Shown: positions 44,840-55,066 of the stretch, piece by piece | How the letters are laid out: each line of letters opens with the position of its first letter | Numbering within the stretch: the stretch's first letter is position 1 | Source: Streptococcus sp. F0442 | GTDB taxonomy: Bacteria; Bacillota; Bacilli; Lactobacillales; Streptococcaceae | Direction: 5' to 3' | NCBI RefSeq assembly: GCF_000314795.2 | Contig: NZ_KB373314.1 | Location: 490,318 to 554,317, forward strand | Length of the DNA: 64,000 bases | The notes under the pieces: model-generated | Seen by the model: only the letters and a program-made list of their open reading frames with translations | The model's database searches: none | Told to the model about the DNA's origin: nothing | Program-made: the position numbers and the translations under genes

Positions 44840-45232
44840 TCATGTTAATGTTTCTATTATTGGACACGAATGTAATTGCTTTTCATCTGGACATCGTTGT
44901 TTTAAGTCGTCTAACATAGTTTCAATTCGTTTTAAATCCTCTATTTGTTTTTGCACTTCCTTTTGTTTTTTAGAAACAAATTCAAACATATCTTGACAAC
45001 GAACTTCATCTTTATCTACAACACCAAGTAATTTATAAATCTCGCTTAAAGAGAAACCAAGTTCCTGTATTCGTTTAATAAACCCAACACGCTTAACGTC
45101 ATCATATGAATATATCCGATAACCAGCTTCCGTTCGGTGAGGTTCTTGTAATAAATTTTTTCGCTCGTAATATCTGATCGTTTCTTTATTAACTCCACAT
45201 TTATCTGCAAACTCACTAATGCGATAAATCAT
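44840..45232 (-). CDS. merR: MerR-family mercury-responsive regulator
   Basis: 130 residues. An N-terminal winged helix with [13 protein letters not shown], a long dimer helix, and Cys at the positions of the Hg-binding triad ([22 protein letters not shown]). It represses the operon without mercury and activates it by twisting the long promoter spacer. GGGGGTG precedes the ATG. It is the first gene of the two-gene operon. Confidence 0.93.
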   Translation of the reverse strand: MIYRISEFADKCGVNKETIRYYERKNLLQEPHRTEAGYRIYSYDDVKRVGFIKRIQELGFSLSEIYKLLGVVDKDEVRCQDMFEFVSKKQKEVQKQIEDLKRIETMLDDLKQRCPDEKQLHSCPIIETLT

Positions 45233-45251
45233 CTTATTTCACCCCCTGAAT

Positions 45252-45283
45252 ATTATAAACCATGTACCATAGTACACGGTCAA
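45252..45283 (-). promoter_or_regulatory. mer promoter and MerR operator
   Basis: Minus-strand -35 TTGACC (45278-45283) and -10 TATAAT (45252-45257) are separated by 20 bp, the overlong spacer of MerR promoters. The spacer contains the dyad GTGTAC-TATG-GTACAT. Confidence 0.9.
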
Positions 45284-45533
45284 GTAAATTGGACTATTTT
45301 ATTTTTTTCCCAAAGTATCACTCGTATGTGATTGATACTTTTATATAATACTATTGATTATCCTAACATCCCACCAGAAAATCCGATTTAAACACCAGTT
45401 GTTTTTAAACTATTAAGAAAGTAATTCCACTATATATTCCGAAGACCCCTAATTTTTAGTAAAATAACTTAAGCGATTCTGCAAAGAGATAAAATCGAGG
45501 TCTCATTAATTTAAATTGATAAAGAATATACTA
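45284..45533. other. AT-rich junction right of the mer operon, no gene seen
   Basis: No coding-like frame. A hairpin AAAGTATCA/TGATACTTT lies around 45313-45341. I see no transposase, integrase or clear IS end; this is the presumed right junction of the transferred mer segment. Confidence 0.4.
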
Positions 45534-45670
45534 AACTTTCCGCTGTGAGAAAAGTGCCTGAAGCTTAACTGCTTCAGGCACACGGAATTATTGAGACCTT
45601 AGGCTCAATAATTAGTCATGGAACTTCTTCGAAGAAGTTCGCTGACGTCCGCACTCACCTAAGGAAAGTT
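45534..45670 (-). other. cloverleaf-like structured element, copy 1
   Basis: Closing stem AACTTTCC/GGAAAGTT (45534-45541, 45663-45670), inner stem GTGAG/CTCAC (45545, 45654), then three hairpins: GTGCCTGAAGC/GCTTCAGGCAC (45554-45581), AATTATTGAG/CTCAATAATT (45586-45613), and GAACTTC/GAAGTTC enclosed by GTCA/TGAC (45615-45646). Read on the minus strand it shares the unpaired segments GGACGTCAGC and CATGACTA with copies at 49758 and 55846. It lies just past the stop of the gene at 45688. Confidence 0.7.
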
Positions 45671-45687
45671 ATTTATGATACTTTTAT

Positions 45688-46368
45688 CTATTCATGCCGC
45701 CGATTGAAGTGAAAGACTTCAAAATATTGAATGGCCCGGTAGATTAAAAAGATGGTCAAGATGATGGCCACCAGCCAAATCGTCTTTAATCCATAAAACT
45801 GGATCAAGTAGGTCGAAAAAATGGCCCCACAGACGAAACTCCCGATCAAGCAGGTCATAAAGATGGCTTCCCAGAGGAATTTCATCTCCTTTTCTCTGAC
45901 AAAATTTCCATAAGCCACCATGGTTTTCTTGAGATTTCCGGTCATAAAAGAGTGGTTGTAGGCATAGCTACCTACTTCTCCAAATGAGGTCGCTACGATT
46001 CCTAAACTCAGGCCAAAAAAAGGCACGATGAAGACATTTTTTACCGATGCTGGCAAAAATCCCGTCACCAAAGTTGTGAGGATATAGGGCACTAGGGTAC
46101 TCAAGCGCCAGACTGAATTATCAATCAAGCGACGCAAGACCGTCATTAAAAAGATCCCCAGCATAAAGGCCAGCATCGTGGCTAACTTCACTTCTACATC
46201 TGAGATCTGCTGGCCTATCAAACCAACCGATAGAAAGACCACATTTCCCGTCTGGCCTGCCGCCAAGGTCCCACCCCGACAAATAAAGGTATAAGCATCT
46301 GAAAAACCAGCACACATGGTCAATAAACAAGCGAAAGCCTTGGTCCGCGAATGAAACTCCCTTTTCAT
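45688..46368 (-). CDS. YoaK-family (DUF1275) membrane protein
   Basis: 226 residues from the ATG at 46368, preceded by AAGGAGAATGGAA. About six membrane helices; the N-terminal motif GFSDAYTFICRGGTLAAGQTGN is the DUF1275 signature. Function is unknown in the family. The mRNA leader has a large structured region (46389-46516). Confidence 0.85.
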   Translation of the reverse strand: MKREFHSRTKAFACLLTMCAGFSDAYTFICRGGTLAAGQTGNVVFLSVGLIGQQISDVEVKLATMLAFMLGIFLMTVLRRLIDNSVWRLSTLVPYILTTLVTGFLPASVKNVFIVPFFGLSLGIVATSFGEVGSYAYNHSFMTGNLKKTMVAYGNFVREKEMKFLWEAIFMTCLIGSFVCGAIFSTYLIQFYGLKTIWLVAIILTIFLIYRAIQYFEVFHFNRRHE

Positions 46369-46388
46369 TTCCATTCTCCTTAGGAAAA

Positions 46389-46516
46389 AGAGGGAGTGGT
46401 ACCAAATGTTTAAATAAACATTTCCCATACTACCCCCACAAAGTTGATTGAGAACTCTTCTGAGTCTTTTAGCGAATGAAGAGTCTCATCAACTACTGAG
46501 ACATTCCGTCACTCCT
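46389..46516 (-). other. structured leader of the YoaK-family gene
   Basis: Closing stem GAGGGAGTG/CACTCCTC (46389-46397, 46509-46516; one mismatch), with a hairpin AAATGTTTA/TAAACATTT and a long hairpin GTTGATTGAGAACTCTTC/GAAGAGTCTCATCAAC inside: a three-way junction between udk and the gene at 46368. On the minus strand the closing stem is followed by CTCTTTTTCC, so it could be the udk terminator, an attenuator, or both. Confidence 0.45.
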
Positions 46517-46563
46517 CATATCCGTAGACACTTGGTGACCAGTTGCCCTTCTTCTCTCTTTTT

Positions 46564-47202
46564 CTATTTTCCCTCACGCGCTTCGTTGAGGATTTTTTCA
46601 ATCTTGGTTGTGATCAAATCAATCGCTACCGTGTTGGTCACTCCTTCAGGAATGATCACGTCCGCATAGCGCTTGGTTGGCTCAATGAACTGATGGTACA
46701 TGGGTTTCACCACTCCAAGGTACTGCTCAATAACGCTATCGAGACTCCGTCCACGCTCCTCCATATCGCGCTTGATTCGGCGAATGATCCGAACATCATC
46801 ATCCGTATCAACGAAAATCTTGATGTCCATCAAGTCTCGAAGGCGCTTGTCTTCAAGGACTAAGATTCCTTCCACGATAAAGACATCCTGAGGTTCCTGG
46901 CGATAGGTCTTACTACTGCGCGTATGCTCTGCATAGTCATAGGTTGGGATATCCACCGGACGACCTGCCAAGAGTTCATTGATCTGCGCAATCATCAAGT
47001 CCGTATCAAAGGCAAAAGGATGGTCATAGTTGGTCTTGATCCGCTCCTCAAAAGTCAAATGACTTTGGTCCTTGTAATAAGAATCATGCTCAATCATGGC
47101 AATCTTTTCATCTGGAAAATTTGCCAAAATGGCACGGGATACACTGGTCTTTCCACCACCAGAACCACCAGTAACACCAATAATAATAGGTCTATTTTGC
47201 AT
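46564..47202 (-). CDS. udk: uridine kinase Udk
   Basis: 212 residues. P-loop [12 protein letters not shown] at residues 9-20, then HDSYYKD and [12 protein letters not shown], typical of uridine/cytidine kinases; it phosphorylates uridine and cytidine for pyrimidine salvage. Ribosome binding site TTGGAG before the ATG. Monocistronic as far as seen. Confidence 0.95.
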   Translation of the reverse strand: MQNRPIIIGVTGGSGGGKTSVSRAILANFPDEKIAMIEHDSYYKDQSHLTFEERIKTNYDHPFAFDTDLMIAQINELLAGRPVDIPTYDYAEHTRSSKTYRQEPQDVFIVEGILVLEDKRLRDLMDIKIFVDTDDDVRIIRRIKRDMEERGRSLDSVIEQYLGVVKPMYHQFIEPTKRYADVIIPEGVTNTVAIDLITTKIEKILNEAREGK

Positions 47203-47323
47203 TTTCTACTCCAATACCTCTAATCGCTTGAAAAGGTCCTAACCTCTCCACTACATCTTATCCATTTTACCATATTTTTGCCTAGACTTAAATCATTTTT
47301 TCCGATGAAATTTGGAGAAGAAA

Positions 47324-47442
47324 GAGGCTGGGATAAAAGTCCTAGCCTCTCAATTTTCTTTGGATTGTCGAGCAAGACGCAGTGGTTGAGTGGGACAACG
47401 AAATCGAATTCTAACGAATGACCGATTTCTGTCCCACTCTCT
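47324..47442 (-). repeat. three-hairpin repeat, copy 3 (deleted form)
   Basis: Starts GAGGCTGGGATAAAAGTCCT and ends GATTTCTGTCCCACTCTC, the reverse orientation of copies 1 and 2. The whole central hairpin is missing: GTTGAGTGGG joins directly to ACAACGAAATCG, consistent with recombination between the GTGGG repeats present on both sides in full copies. Confidence 0.9.
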
Positions 47443-47445
47443 TCA

Positions 47446-48560
47446 TTATTTCACTTTTTCCACCATCGACTTAAAATTATAGTCTTTGTCTAGAACAATA
47501 ACCTTCTTCCCTCCATCGACAGGCACAATGTAGGAATTAGTATAAGCCTCTTTATATACCTCCCTAGCACTTTTCACTGTGTAACCTTGATTTTTAATCT
47601 CTTTTTTAACCTGTTCAAACTCAGTATTTTTTTTATCATCCGAAGAATGAGAATTTCCACTCTTATCATTGATACGATCAGTATCTACAAGTGGATAAAT
47701 GGCAGTGACATCAGTATTAGATGCGCCATTTTTCGTTATTTGAAAAACTAAATGATCATCATTATTAGTCACATTTTTCCATTTTCCAACCAAAACATCA
47801 GGGTATTCGATTTTTTGGAAAACGGCTCTCTTCTTAAATTCTGACAAATTGGATTTATAATATGCTAGATCATCCAAATCATCAGAAAATATGACATTTG
47901 TCCCATTGGACTGAAGCAAATTATAAAGTGCTGAACCGTCTGTTTTAAAAATGACCACTTCTTTGGTCTTCAAATGAAACTTTTTATCCACATCCGCTAG
48001 CGTCTTTATATTCGGTAAGTTTAATGCCGAAAGTTTCTGAACAAATTCCTTTTTAGCTTCTTTTCCTTCGATGATTTTTTTGATCGGATGAGTTGTATTG
48101 ACTTTCTTTGTCTTTCCATTTAGTTCATAGACCACAGGCATCGAATCCGTGTTGCTCAACCAAATTCCATCCAGACTTTGTGTCCCTGTAAAGAAAAAGA
48201 TCCAAACAAGAGTGATTGCTGTAACAATAGCAACGACTGCAAGACCGAACTTTGTTGGTTTATTAAAACTCAATTTCGGTCTTTTCTGTCCTGGAACAGG
48301 TTGCAGGGTTTCCGCTGATGGTTGCGGTGGGACAAAAGCGTAGACTCTTGTGAAAAAGGTGCGCTAGATGCAACAGGTGCTTCTTGAGCAGGAGCCTGCT
48401 CTTCGCTTGCTGGAGCTGGTGTTACTGGTGCAGGAGCAGGCGCATCTTTCTGTTCTACGACAAACTCCCCTTTTTCACGCGCTTCTTGAAATTCTTGCAT
48501 ACTTGGTTTGCGACCATTGATCGCTTCAAAATATTCTACCCAATCTCTTTGATTCATCAT
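47446..48560 (-). pseudogene. membrane protein gene broken by a frameshift
   Basis: The 5' ORF (48270-48560) encodes MMNQRDWVEYFEAINGRKPS, a charged then Pro/Ala-rich segment, and runs out of frame at about 48340. The other frame, continuing to 47446, first reads a Pro-rich linker PPQPSAETLQPVPGQKRPK, then a membrane helix (LAVVAIVTAITLVWIFFF) and an outer domain of about 240 residues. The two parts complement each other and overlap, so one gene has lost a base (or gained two) near the CTTTTTC/CTTTTG tracts. The 3' ORF also has its own ATG at 48273 but no good ribosome binding site. Function unknown. Confidence 0.7.
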
Positions 48561-48645
48561 CACTTCCCCTTTTCATTCAATATAGAAACTGTTCTTATTA
48601 TACCATAAATCAATTCCCTATTTAGTGACTTTTTTAGAAAAGCAA

Positions 48646-48676
48646 GAAAAAGTCCAAGCGGTTTCCCACTTGGACT
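48646..48676 (-). terminator. terminator after rfbB
   Basis: Stem AGTCCAAG/CTTGGACT (48651-48658 and 48669-48676) followed on the minus strand by TTTTTC; 8 bp past the rfbB stop codon. Confidence 0.85.
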
Positions 48677-48683
48677 AACATCC

Positions 48684-49748
<1,065 letters not shown>

Positions 49749-49757
49749 TTAGTTTAG

Positions 49758-49885
49758 ATTGTTCCTTTGGCTAGTGAGGGACGCCAGCAACCCTTCGGTT
49801 TCATGGATAAATCCGGAGTCCATGTCTCCGGATTTCCCTACAAGATTCCCTACGGCAATCTTGTTTCCACTAGGGCAGGAACAAT
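49758..49885 (+). other. cloverleaf-like structured element, copy 3, between rfbC and rfbB
   Basis: Closing stem ATTGTTCC/GGAACAAT (49758-49765, 49878-49885), inner stem CTAGTG/CACTAG (49771, 49868), then AACC/GGTT (49789-49800), ATCCGGAG/CTCCGGAT (49811-49833) and CAAGATT/AATCTTG (49841-49863). The unpaired GGACGCCAGC and CATGGATA align with GGACGTCAGC and CATGACTA of the other two copies although nearly every stem differs. Confidence 0.7.
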
Positions 49886-49896
49886 CCTACCAGGCT

Positions 49897-49925
49897 CCTT
49901 GCAGTCGCGATACTGCTCTGCAAGG
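49897..49925. other. hairpin after rfbC
   Basis: Stem CCTTGCAG/CTGCAAGG (49897-49904, 49918-49925), followed on the plus strand by TTCATTTTT, which is the end of rfbC. On the minus strand no T-run follows, so it is not a simple terminator of rfbC; it may be a processing or attenuation structure. Confidence 0.4.
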
Positions 49926-49932
49926 TTCATTT

Positions 49933-50526
49933 TTACAAATCTTCTGCTTTTAGGGGTTTGACGTCTTTGAGCAATGGGTGGTTCTTGTCTGCTTCTGAAA
50001 CTTCCGCTTCTTCCAAGTTTTCCCATTGGATGTCTAGGCTTGGGTCTGCATAGTTGACAAAAGCATATTTTGGTTTGAGCTCCAATGCCCAGTAGTCATT
50101 GACTAAGTATGTATAGGCAACTTTGTCTGTCAAAACTTGGAACCCATTGGCTACACCACGAGGAACAAAGATTCCTTTAGAAGCATCAATCACAGTTTGG
50201 TAAGTGTTCCCAAAGGTCTCACCTTCACGAAGGTCTACCCAAGTACCGAGAACCTTTCCTTCATCTGCTACAGAGATGTACTTATCCCAAGGTTCTGCAT
50301 GCAAGCCACGCAAGACATTCTTACGAGAGAATGAAATGTTGTTTTGCAACTTGCCTTCCGCAAAGAAGCTTTCTGGAAAACCAAGAGGAAGCATCTTCTC
50401 TTTTTGGAAGTTTTCCTTGAACCAACCACGGTTGTCCCCACGAACTGGAATATCAAACTCCATCAAACCTGGAATCTCTTCAATCTTGCGGGCTGCTAAT
50501 TCTTTCTCGAAAAATTGTTCTGTCAT
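49933..50526 (-). CDS. rfbC: dTDP-4-dehydrorhamnose 3,5-epimerase RfbC/RmlC
   Basis: 197 residues, cupin fold. Recognised by DNRGWFKENFQKEKM, VLRGLHAEPWDKYISV with the catalytic His, and YLVNDYW. It is the third-step enzyme of dTDP-rhamnose synthesis. Its ATG overlaps the stop of rfbA by one base, so translation is coupled. Confidence 0.94.
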   Translation of the reverse strand: MTEQFFEKELAARKIEEIPGLMEFDIPVRGDNRGWFKENFQKEKMLPLGFPESFFAEGKLQNNISFSRKNVLRGLHAEPWDKYISVADEGKVLGTWVDLREGETFGNTYQTVIDASKGIFVPRGVANGFQVLTDKVAYTYLVNDYWALELKPKYAFVNYADPSLDIQWENLEEAEVSEADKNHPLLKDVKPLKAEDL

Positions 50527-51395
50527 TAAGCTTCTCCAATCAAACGGAGCAAATATTGTCCGTACTCGTTTTTCTTCAGAGGTTGAGCCAATTCATAGAC
50601 TTGCTCTTTAGTAATATAGCCCATACGATAGGCGATTTCCTCAAGGTTAGCTACTTGGACATTCTGAAGACGTTGAACCGTCTCGATATATTGAGAAGCC
50701 TGCAAGAGACTTTCATGAGTTCCTGTATCCAACCAAGCAAAGCCACGGCCCATGAGCTCAACAGAGAGATCTCCACGCTCCAAATATGCCTTGTTGACAT
50801 CGGTGATTTCAAGCTCTCCACGAGGACTTGGTTTGATATTTTTGGCAATCTCTACCACATCATTGTCATAGAAGTAAAGCCCAGTCACCGCAAAATTCGA
50901 TTTTGGATGTTCTGGTTTTTCTTCGATTGAGACGGCATTCATGTCCGCATCAAACTCTACCACACCAAAACGTTCTGGATCTTTGACTTGGTAACCAAAG
51001 ATAGTCGCTCCTTTTTCTTTGGCTTCCGCTCGTTGCAACATCTTGGTTAAGCCATTTCCGTGGAAGATATTATCTCCAAGTACGAGGGCAACATGATCAT
51101 CACCAATAAATTCTTCTCCAATAATGAAAGCTTGAGCCAATCCATCTGGGCTTGGTTGTTCAGCATAAGAGAGGGAAATCCCAAGTTCAGAACCATCTCC
51201 AAGAAGCTCTTCAAAACGAGGAAGATCCTGCGGAGTTGAGATGATCAGGATATCTTTGATCCCTGCCAACATAAGGGTTGACAATGGGTAGTAGATCATT
51301 GGTTTGTCATAAATGGGCATCAACTGTTTGGAAGCCGCACGTGTCAATGGATACAAGCGAGTTCCTGAGCCACCGGCTAAAATAATACCTTTCAT
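50526..51395 (-). CDS. rfbA: glucose-1-phosphate thymidylyltransferase RfbA/RmlA
   Basis: 289 residues. Nucleotide-binding motif [13 protein letters not shown] at residues 6-18, then [18 protein letters not shown] and the Asp of [10 protein letters not shown]. It makes dTDP-glucose, the first step of rhamnose synthesis. First gene of rfbA-rfbC-rfbB; a TAAAAT box lies about 25 bp before the ATG. Confidence 0.95.
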   Translation of the reverse strand: MKGIILAGGSGTRLYPLTRAASKQLMPIYDKPMIYYPLSTLMLAGIKDILIISTPQDLPRFEELLGDGSELGISLSYAEQPSPDGLAQAFIIGEEFIGDDHVALVLGDNIFHGNGLTKMLQRAEAKEKGATIFGYQVKDPERFGVVEFDADMNAVSIEEKPEHPKSNFAVTGLYFYDNDVVEIAKNIKPSPRGELEITDVNKAYLERGDLSVELMGRGFAWLDTGTHESLLQASQYIETVQRLQNVQVANLEEIAYRMGYITKEQVYELAQPLKKNEYGQYLLRLIGEA

Positions 51396-51529
51396 AATGT
51401 TAGGCCTTTCTACGTTGTCATTACCCTTATTTTATCATGTTTATATAAAAAAGTCACTTTGCATTTATGTTACAAGGAAATGAGAGTTGTAGAATTGTTA
51501 GCATTGGTCTTACTCATGGTTCAAATAGA

Positions 51530-51964
51530 TTACTGCTCCTTGACTGAGCCGTCTGAAAACCTTACCTTTACTCCCGAATTGGTCGTTCCTTTCCTAGAAT
51601 CCATAAACCTTTGAAATCCCTCATCTTGGTTATCATAGATCCCTATCTTCATTTTATGAGCATCTTTATCATAGGCCAATTGGTGTTGCTTTGAAGTCCC
51701 ATCAACAAATGTAATTTTGACATCAGCTCCCCATGCGTCTGAAGGAATGGAGCTATAGGATGGGTTTTTAATCTCAATCTCCTCAATACCCTCGTAAGAA
51801 TTCTTCAAGGTCTTTACAAGACTGACTTCATACTCTCTATTGCGTTGCTTTTCCTCTAATTTTTTATTCACGTAAAACAAAGAAATTCCAATTGCCATAA
51901 GGAGAGCCAAAGCGATGACCATCATCATCCTTTTGTTTTTATTTTTAAACTTGATGTTTACCAT
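51530..51964 (-). CDS. membrane-anchored hypothetical protein
   Basis: 144 residues from the ATG at 51964 (AAGGAGT upstream); a longer frame has no ribosome binding site. A single N-terminal membrane helix (VIALALLMAIGISLFYV) leads to an outer domain with EIEIKNPSYSS and VRFSDGSVKEQ. Family not recognised. It stands alone upstream of rfbA on the same strand. Confidence 0.6.
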   Translation of the reverse strand: MVNIKFKNKNKRMMMVIALALLMAIGISLFYVNKKLEEKQRNREYEVSLVKTLKNSYEGIEEIEIKNPSYSSIPSDAWGADVKITFVDGTSKQHQLAYDKDAHKMKIGIYDNQDEGFQRFMDSRKGTTNSGVKVRFSDGSVKEQ

Positions 51965-52054
51965 AAGACGATACTCCTTACTAATGAAGATCCCTTTTTG
52001 AGATACCTTCGAGCTATATCTGACTATCTTTTTCTCAAAGACAATAAAAGCAAT

Positions 52055-52085
52055 CAAAAAGAGAGCTTGTCCTGACGCTCTCCTT
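52055..52085 (-). terminator. terminator after the ZIP transporter gene
   Basis: Stem GAGAGC/GCTCTC (52061-52066, 52076-52081) followed on the minus strand by TTTTTG, 10 bp past the stop at 52095. Confidence 0.7.
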
Positions 52086-52094
52086 TTCAGTCAC

Positions 52095-52919
52095 TTATCC
52101 CAAAGCGACGTCTAGGATCATCATAATGACAAAGCCAACCATGAGACCTAAGGTCGCAACGTCTGTGTTGCCATTGGTCTGGGAATCTGGAATCAATTCT
52201 TCGACCACTACAAAGATCATTGCACCTGCCGCAAAAGAGAGGGCGTAAGGCAAGATGGCCGTCATAGATAGGACCGCTACTGCCCCTAGCAGGGCTCCTA
52301 CTGGTTCCACGATGGCTGACATAGATCCCCAATAAAAGGCGTTGAGACGAGATTTTCCATCCGTCCGAATTGGAATCGAGAGGGCAGCCCCTTCTGGGAT
52401 ATTCTGCAAGCCAATCCCAATAGCCAAACCAATCGCCCCGATAAAGGCTTCTGGACTTGGATTACTAGCCAGAGCTCCAAAGGCAACCCCGACTGCCAAT
52501 CCTTCTGGGAAATTGTGGATGGTAATAGCGAGAAAGAGGAGGGTCGTCTTAGACAACTTCTTCTCTATCGGCGTATGGATACTCTCTGCCTCTTCAATCT
52601 CCTTCGTCATATGAAGGTGAGGGACGATGGCGTCGATCAAGCGAAGGAAGAATCCTCCAGTTAGAAAACCAATCGCCGCTGGCAACCAAGCCAAACTTCC
52701 ATAGGAGGTTTCTGCATACTCAATCGAGGGTTGCAAGAGGGACCAAAACGATGCCGCAATCATGACCCCTGCCGCAAAGCCCATCATGATGTCTAGTAAT
52801 TTTCGACTAATATGTTTGAAGAAAAAGACGATGGCTGACCCGATAATGGTACAGCCCCATGTAAACAATCCTGCGAGAAAGGCCTGTAAGACCACGGATT
52901 GTGATTGAAACCAATTCAT
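52095..52919 (-). CDS. ZIP-family metal transporter (ZupT-like)
   Basis: 274 residues from the ATG at 52919 (GGGAG upstream). Eight or so membrane helices; the metal-site helices are ITIHNFPEGLAVGVAFG and GLQNIPEGAALSIP, the HNxPEG/NxPEG signature of ZIP transporters, with a His-containing loop (PHLHMTKEIEEAESIH) between helices 3 and 4. It imports zinc or another divalent metal. Confidence 0.88.
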   Translation of the reverse strand: MNWFQSQSVVLQAFLAGLFTWGCTIIGSAIVFFFKHISRKLLDIMMGFAAGVMIAASFWSLLQPSIEYAETSYGSLAWLPAAIGFLTGGFFLRLIDAIVPHLHMTKEIEEAESIHTPIEKKLSKTTLLFLAITIHNFPEGLAVGVAFGALASNPSPEAFIGAIGLAIGIGLQNIPEGAALSIPIRTDGKSRLNAFYWGSMSAIVEPVGALLGAVAVLSMTAILPYALSFAAGAMIFVVVEELIPDSQTNGNTDVATLGLMVGFVIMMILDVALG

Positions 52920-52999
52920 AACAACTCCCAGTTCCTTGTTCATTCACTTGTTCTATTCTACTATTTTTATCCGAATTAAGGAAGGTCTTTCGAAAATAA

Positions 53000-53174
53000 G
53001 AGGCTGGGACAAAAGTCCTAGCCTCTCAATTATCTTTGGATTGTCGAGCAAGACGCAGTGGTTGAGTGGGCTCTATTACGCTGATTTCATCAGCTTTTAC
53101 AGCCCTACTCAACTGTGCGGAGGTGGGACGACGAAATCGAATTCTAACGAATTACCGATTTCTGTCCCACTCTC
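53000..53174 (-). repeat. 175-bp three-hairpin intergenic repeat, copy 4 (overlaps a gene end)
   Basis: Full-length copy in the reverse orientation (GAGGCTGGGAC first). Its right end overlaps the last codons of the oxidoreductase gene at 53144, so the repeat encodes the C-terminus RVGQKSVIR and the stop. The hairpins then lie directly after the stop and probably terminate the transcript. Confidence 0.9.
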
Positions 53175-54262
53175 TTCTTCACATATTGTTCAACTGGATA
53201 ATCTGCTGGATCTAGGCGCACCTTTCCTCCTGCCACTAGTTGGGCTAGGTGCCAACCAATGAGCGGACCGGTTGTAAGACCAGACGAACCTAGGCCACTG
53301 GCGACATAAGTACCAGCTTGATCGGGAAGGCCTCCCCAAAAGGGCGAGAAGTCGCTGGTATAAGCCCGGGTACCCACGCGCTCACCGACAACTGTCGCTT
53401 GAGCTAGTTTTGGATAGTAGGTCAAGGCTTCTGTTTCCATCTGATTCAGCAAAGCTTGATCCACCGACAGGTCAAAGCCCATCTCGTTTTCATGGGTGGC
53501 TCCCATACTGATCTTGCCTTGCTGGAAGGGAATGATATCCAGCTCTCCTTCGGGCATGACCACGGGATAATCATCAGTAACTAAGTCTAGCTGATAATCC
53601 TTCAACTGTCCTTTTTGGGGACGGACATCTACTTGGTAGCCAAGTGGCTCAAGGATTTGCCCCAACCAGGCTCCTGTCGCTAGGATGACTTGGTCATAGC
53701 TCTCTTCTGCTATCTGATAGCCATGATCCGAGATTGTGAGAGCAATCTCTTCCTTGATCACTCTTGCGCCACTTGCCTTTAGAAGGGTTTCAGTTAGAAG
53801 GGCTCCCTCTACATGGGCCCCACCTGAGGCATAAAGGAGCTGTTCAAAGCCTTGCAGACCTGGGAACTGTTGACCTACTTCTTCTTTGGTTAAAACCGCC
53901 AATTCCCCGATTAAGGGAGATTCTTCCCGTCGACTCAGCGCCAACTGATAGAGTTCATCTAATTTCTCTTCCTTTTTCTTGAGGAGATAGACCCCTGTCT
54001 GCTGGTAAAAGTCTGTTTCGATTCCGTCCTTGGCCAGGTCCTCTACCAATTCTTGGTAAAAATCAGCTCCCAGCCGAGCCAGGCGATACCAGGCCTTGTT
54101 TCGTCGCTTGGAAAACCAAGGGCTAATGATCCCAGCCGCTGCCTTGGTTGCTTGGCCAACTCCGTGATCATAGACGGTGACATCTATCTGTGCTTCCTTG
54201 GATAAATAATAGGCTGCAGTGGATCCCACGATCCCTGCACCGATAATGGCAACTTTCATCAT
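53144..54262 (-). CDS. FAD-dependent amino-acid oxidase (DadA/ThiO-like)
   Basis: 372 residues. FAD-binding motif VAIIGAGIVGSTAAYYL at the N-terminus, a GYQVDVRPQKGQL central segment and VGTRAYTSDFSP with GLGSSGLTTGP near the C-terminus, as in the D-amino-acid/glycine oxidase (DAO) family. The substrate cannot be told. The last nine codons and the TAG come from a copy of the intergenic repeat, so the original C-terminus was replaced or extended. It follows the nif3-like gene by 6 bp. Confidence 0.85.
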   Translation of the reverse strand: MMKVAIIGAGIVGSTAAYYLSKEAQIDVTVYDHGVGQATKAAAGIISPWFSKRRNKAWYRLARLGADFYQELVEDLAKDGIETDFYQQTGVYLLKKKEEKLDELYQLALSRREESPLIGELAVLTKEEVGQQFPGLQGFEQLLYASGGAHVEGALLTETLLKASGARVIKEEIALTISDHGYQIAEESYDQVILATGAWLGQILEPLGYQVDVRPQKGQLKDYQLDLVTDDYPVVMPEGELDIIPFQQGKISMGATHENEMGFDLSVDQALLNQMETEALTYYPKLAQATVVGERVGTRAYTSDFSPFWGGLPDQAGTYVASGLGSSGLTTGPLIGWHLAQLVAGGKVRLDPADYPVEQYVKKRVGQKSVIR

Positions 54263-54268
54263 GACCCC

Positions 54269-55066
54269 TTAGATATGATAAAAAGGATTGGTGCTGGCTT
54301 GACTGCCAATCACTTCAATCTCCCAAGCTTCCTCAGCCTTCCACTGGTTGAGCTTTTCGACTAGTTTCGACACAAAAAGAACTTCAATATGGTGTCCTGG
54401 ATCCAAGGCCAAAAGCCCATCGCTCAGCATGTCCTGAGCTGTGTGGTAGTAGATATCTCCTGTGATATAGACCTCTGCTCCCTTGGCGAGAGCATCCTTG
54501 TAAAAGGACTGACCACTTCCTCCACAGATAGCTACGCGCTCAATGACCCGTTCCAAATCCGCCTGGTCATAACCAACCAAGCGCAAAGCATCTAAGCCAA
54601 AAGTTTCTTTGACCTTGCTAGCCAACTGTCCAAAAGTTTGGGCAGCTACCCGACCGATGCGGCCGATTCCGAGTCCTTCTCCTGTCATGCTGAGGGGTTC
54701 TGTATCTTCAATTTCCAAGAGCTGGCAGAACCAATCGTTGAGCCCATCTGGTACGATATCAATATTGGTATGGCTGACGTAGACTGCGATATCATGCTTG
54801 ATCAAGTCGATATAGATCTGATTTTGAGCCCGATCGGCTACCAAATCCTTAATAGGACGAAAAATGGGCGCATGCTTGACCATGATCAAGTCCACCCCAT
54901 GGGCGATGGCTTCCGCTACCGTCTGCTCCCGGATATCTAGGGCTACCAAGACCTTCTTGATGTCTTTTTGCAGGGTGCCGACCTGTAGCCCACTGACATC
55001 TCCCTCCATGGAAAGTTCCTGGGGACAGTAGGCTTCATAGCGTTTGATAACTTCACTTGCTAGCAT
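54269..55066 (-). CDS. Nif3-like dinuclear metal-centre protein (YqfO/DUF34)
   Basis: 265 residues. The paired His motifs [10 protein letters not shown] and [10 protein letters not shown] near residues 63 and 95, and [11 protein letters not shown] plus GHHIEV towards the C-terminus, supply the metal ligands of the Nif3 family. Biochemical role not settled. AAGGAGG lies in the end of trmK, with which it overlaps by 14 nt, the usual arrangement in Firmicutes. Confidence 0.9.
   Translation of the reverse strand: MLASEVIKRYEAYCPQELSMEGDVSGLQVGTLQKDIKKVLVALDIREQTVAEAIAHGVDLIMVKHAPIFRPIKDLVADRAQNQIYIDLIKHDIAVYVSHTNIDIVPDGLNDWFCQLLEIEDTEPLSMTGEGLGIGRIGRVAAQTFGQLASKVKETFGLDALRLVGYDQADLERVIERVAICGGSGQSFYKDALAKGAEVYITGDIYYHTAQDMLSDGLLALDPGHHIEVLFVSKLVEKLNQWKAEEAWEIEVIGSQASTNPFYHI

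Noticed and set aside
45480..45500. IS6-family-like end (TTCTGCAAAG) beside the mer operon
   Set aside because: Only partial likeness and no partner end or transposase in the window.
46389..46516. T-box riboswitch before the DUF1275 gene, prompted by TGGTACC
   Set aside because: The conserved T-box antiterminator core and specifier loop are not present; GGTACC alone is too short.
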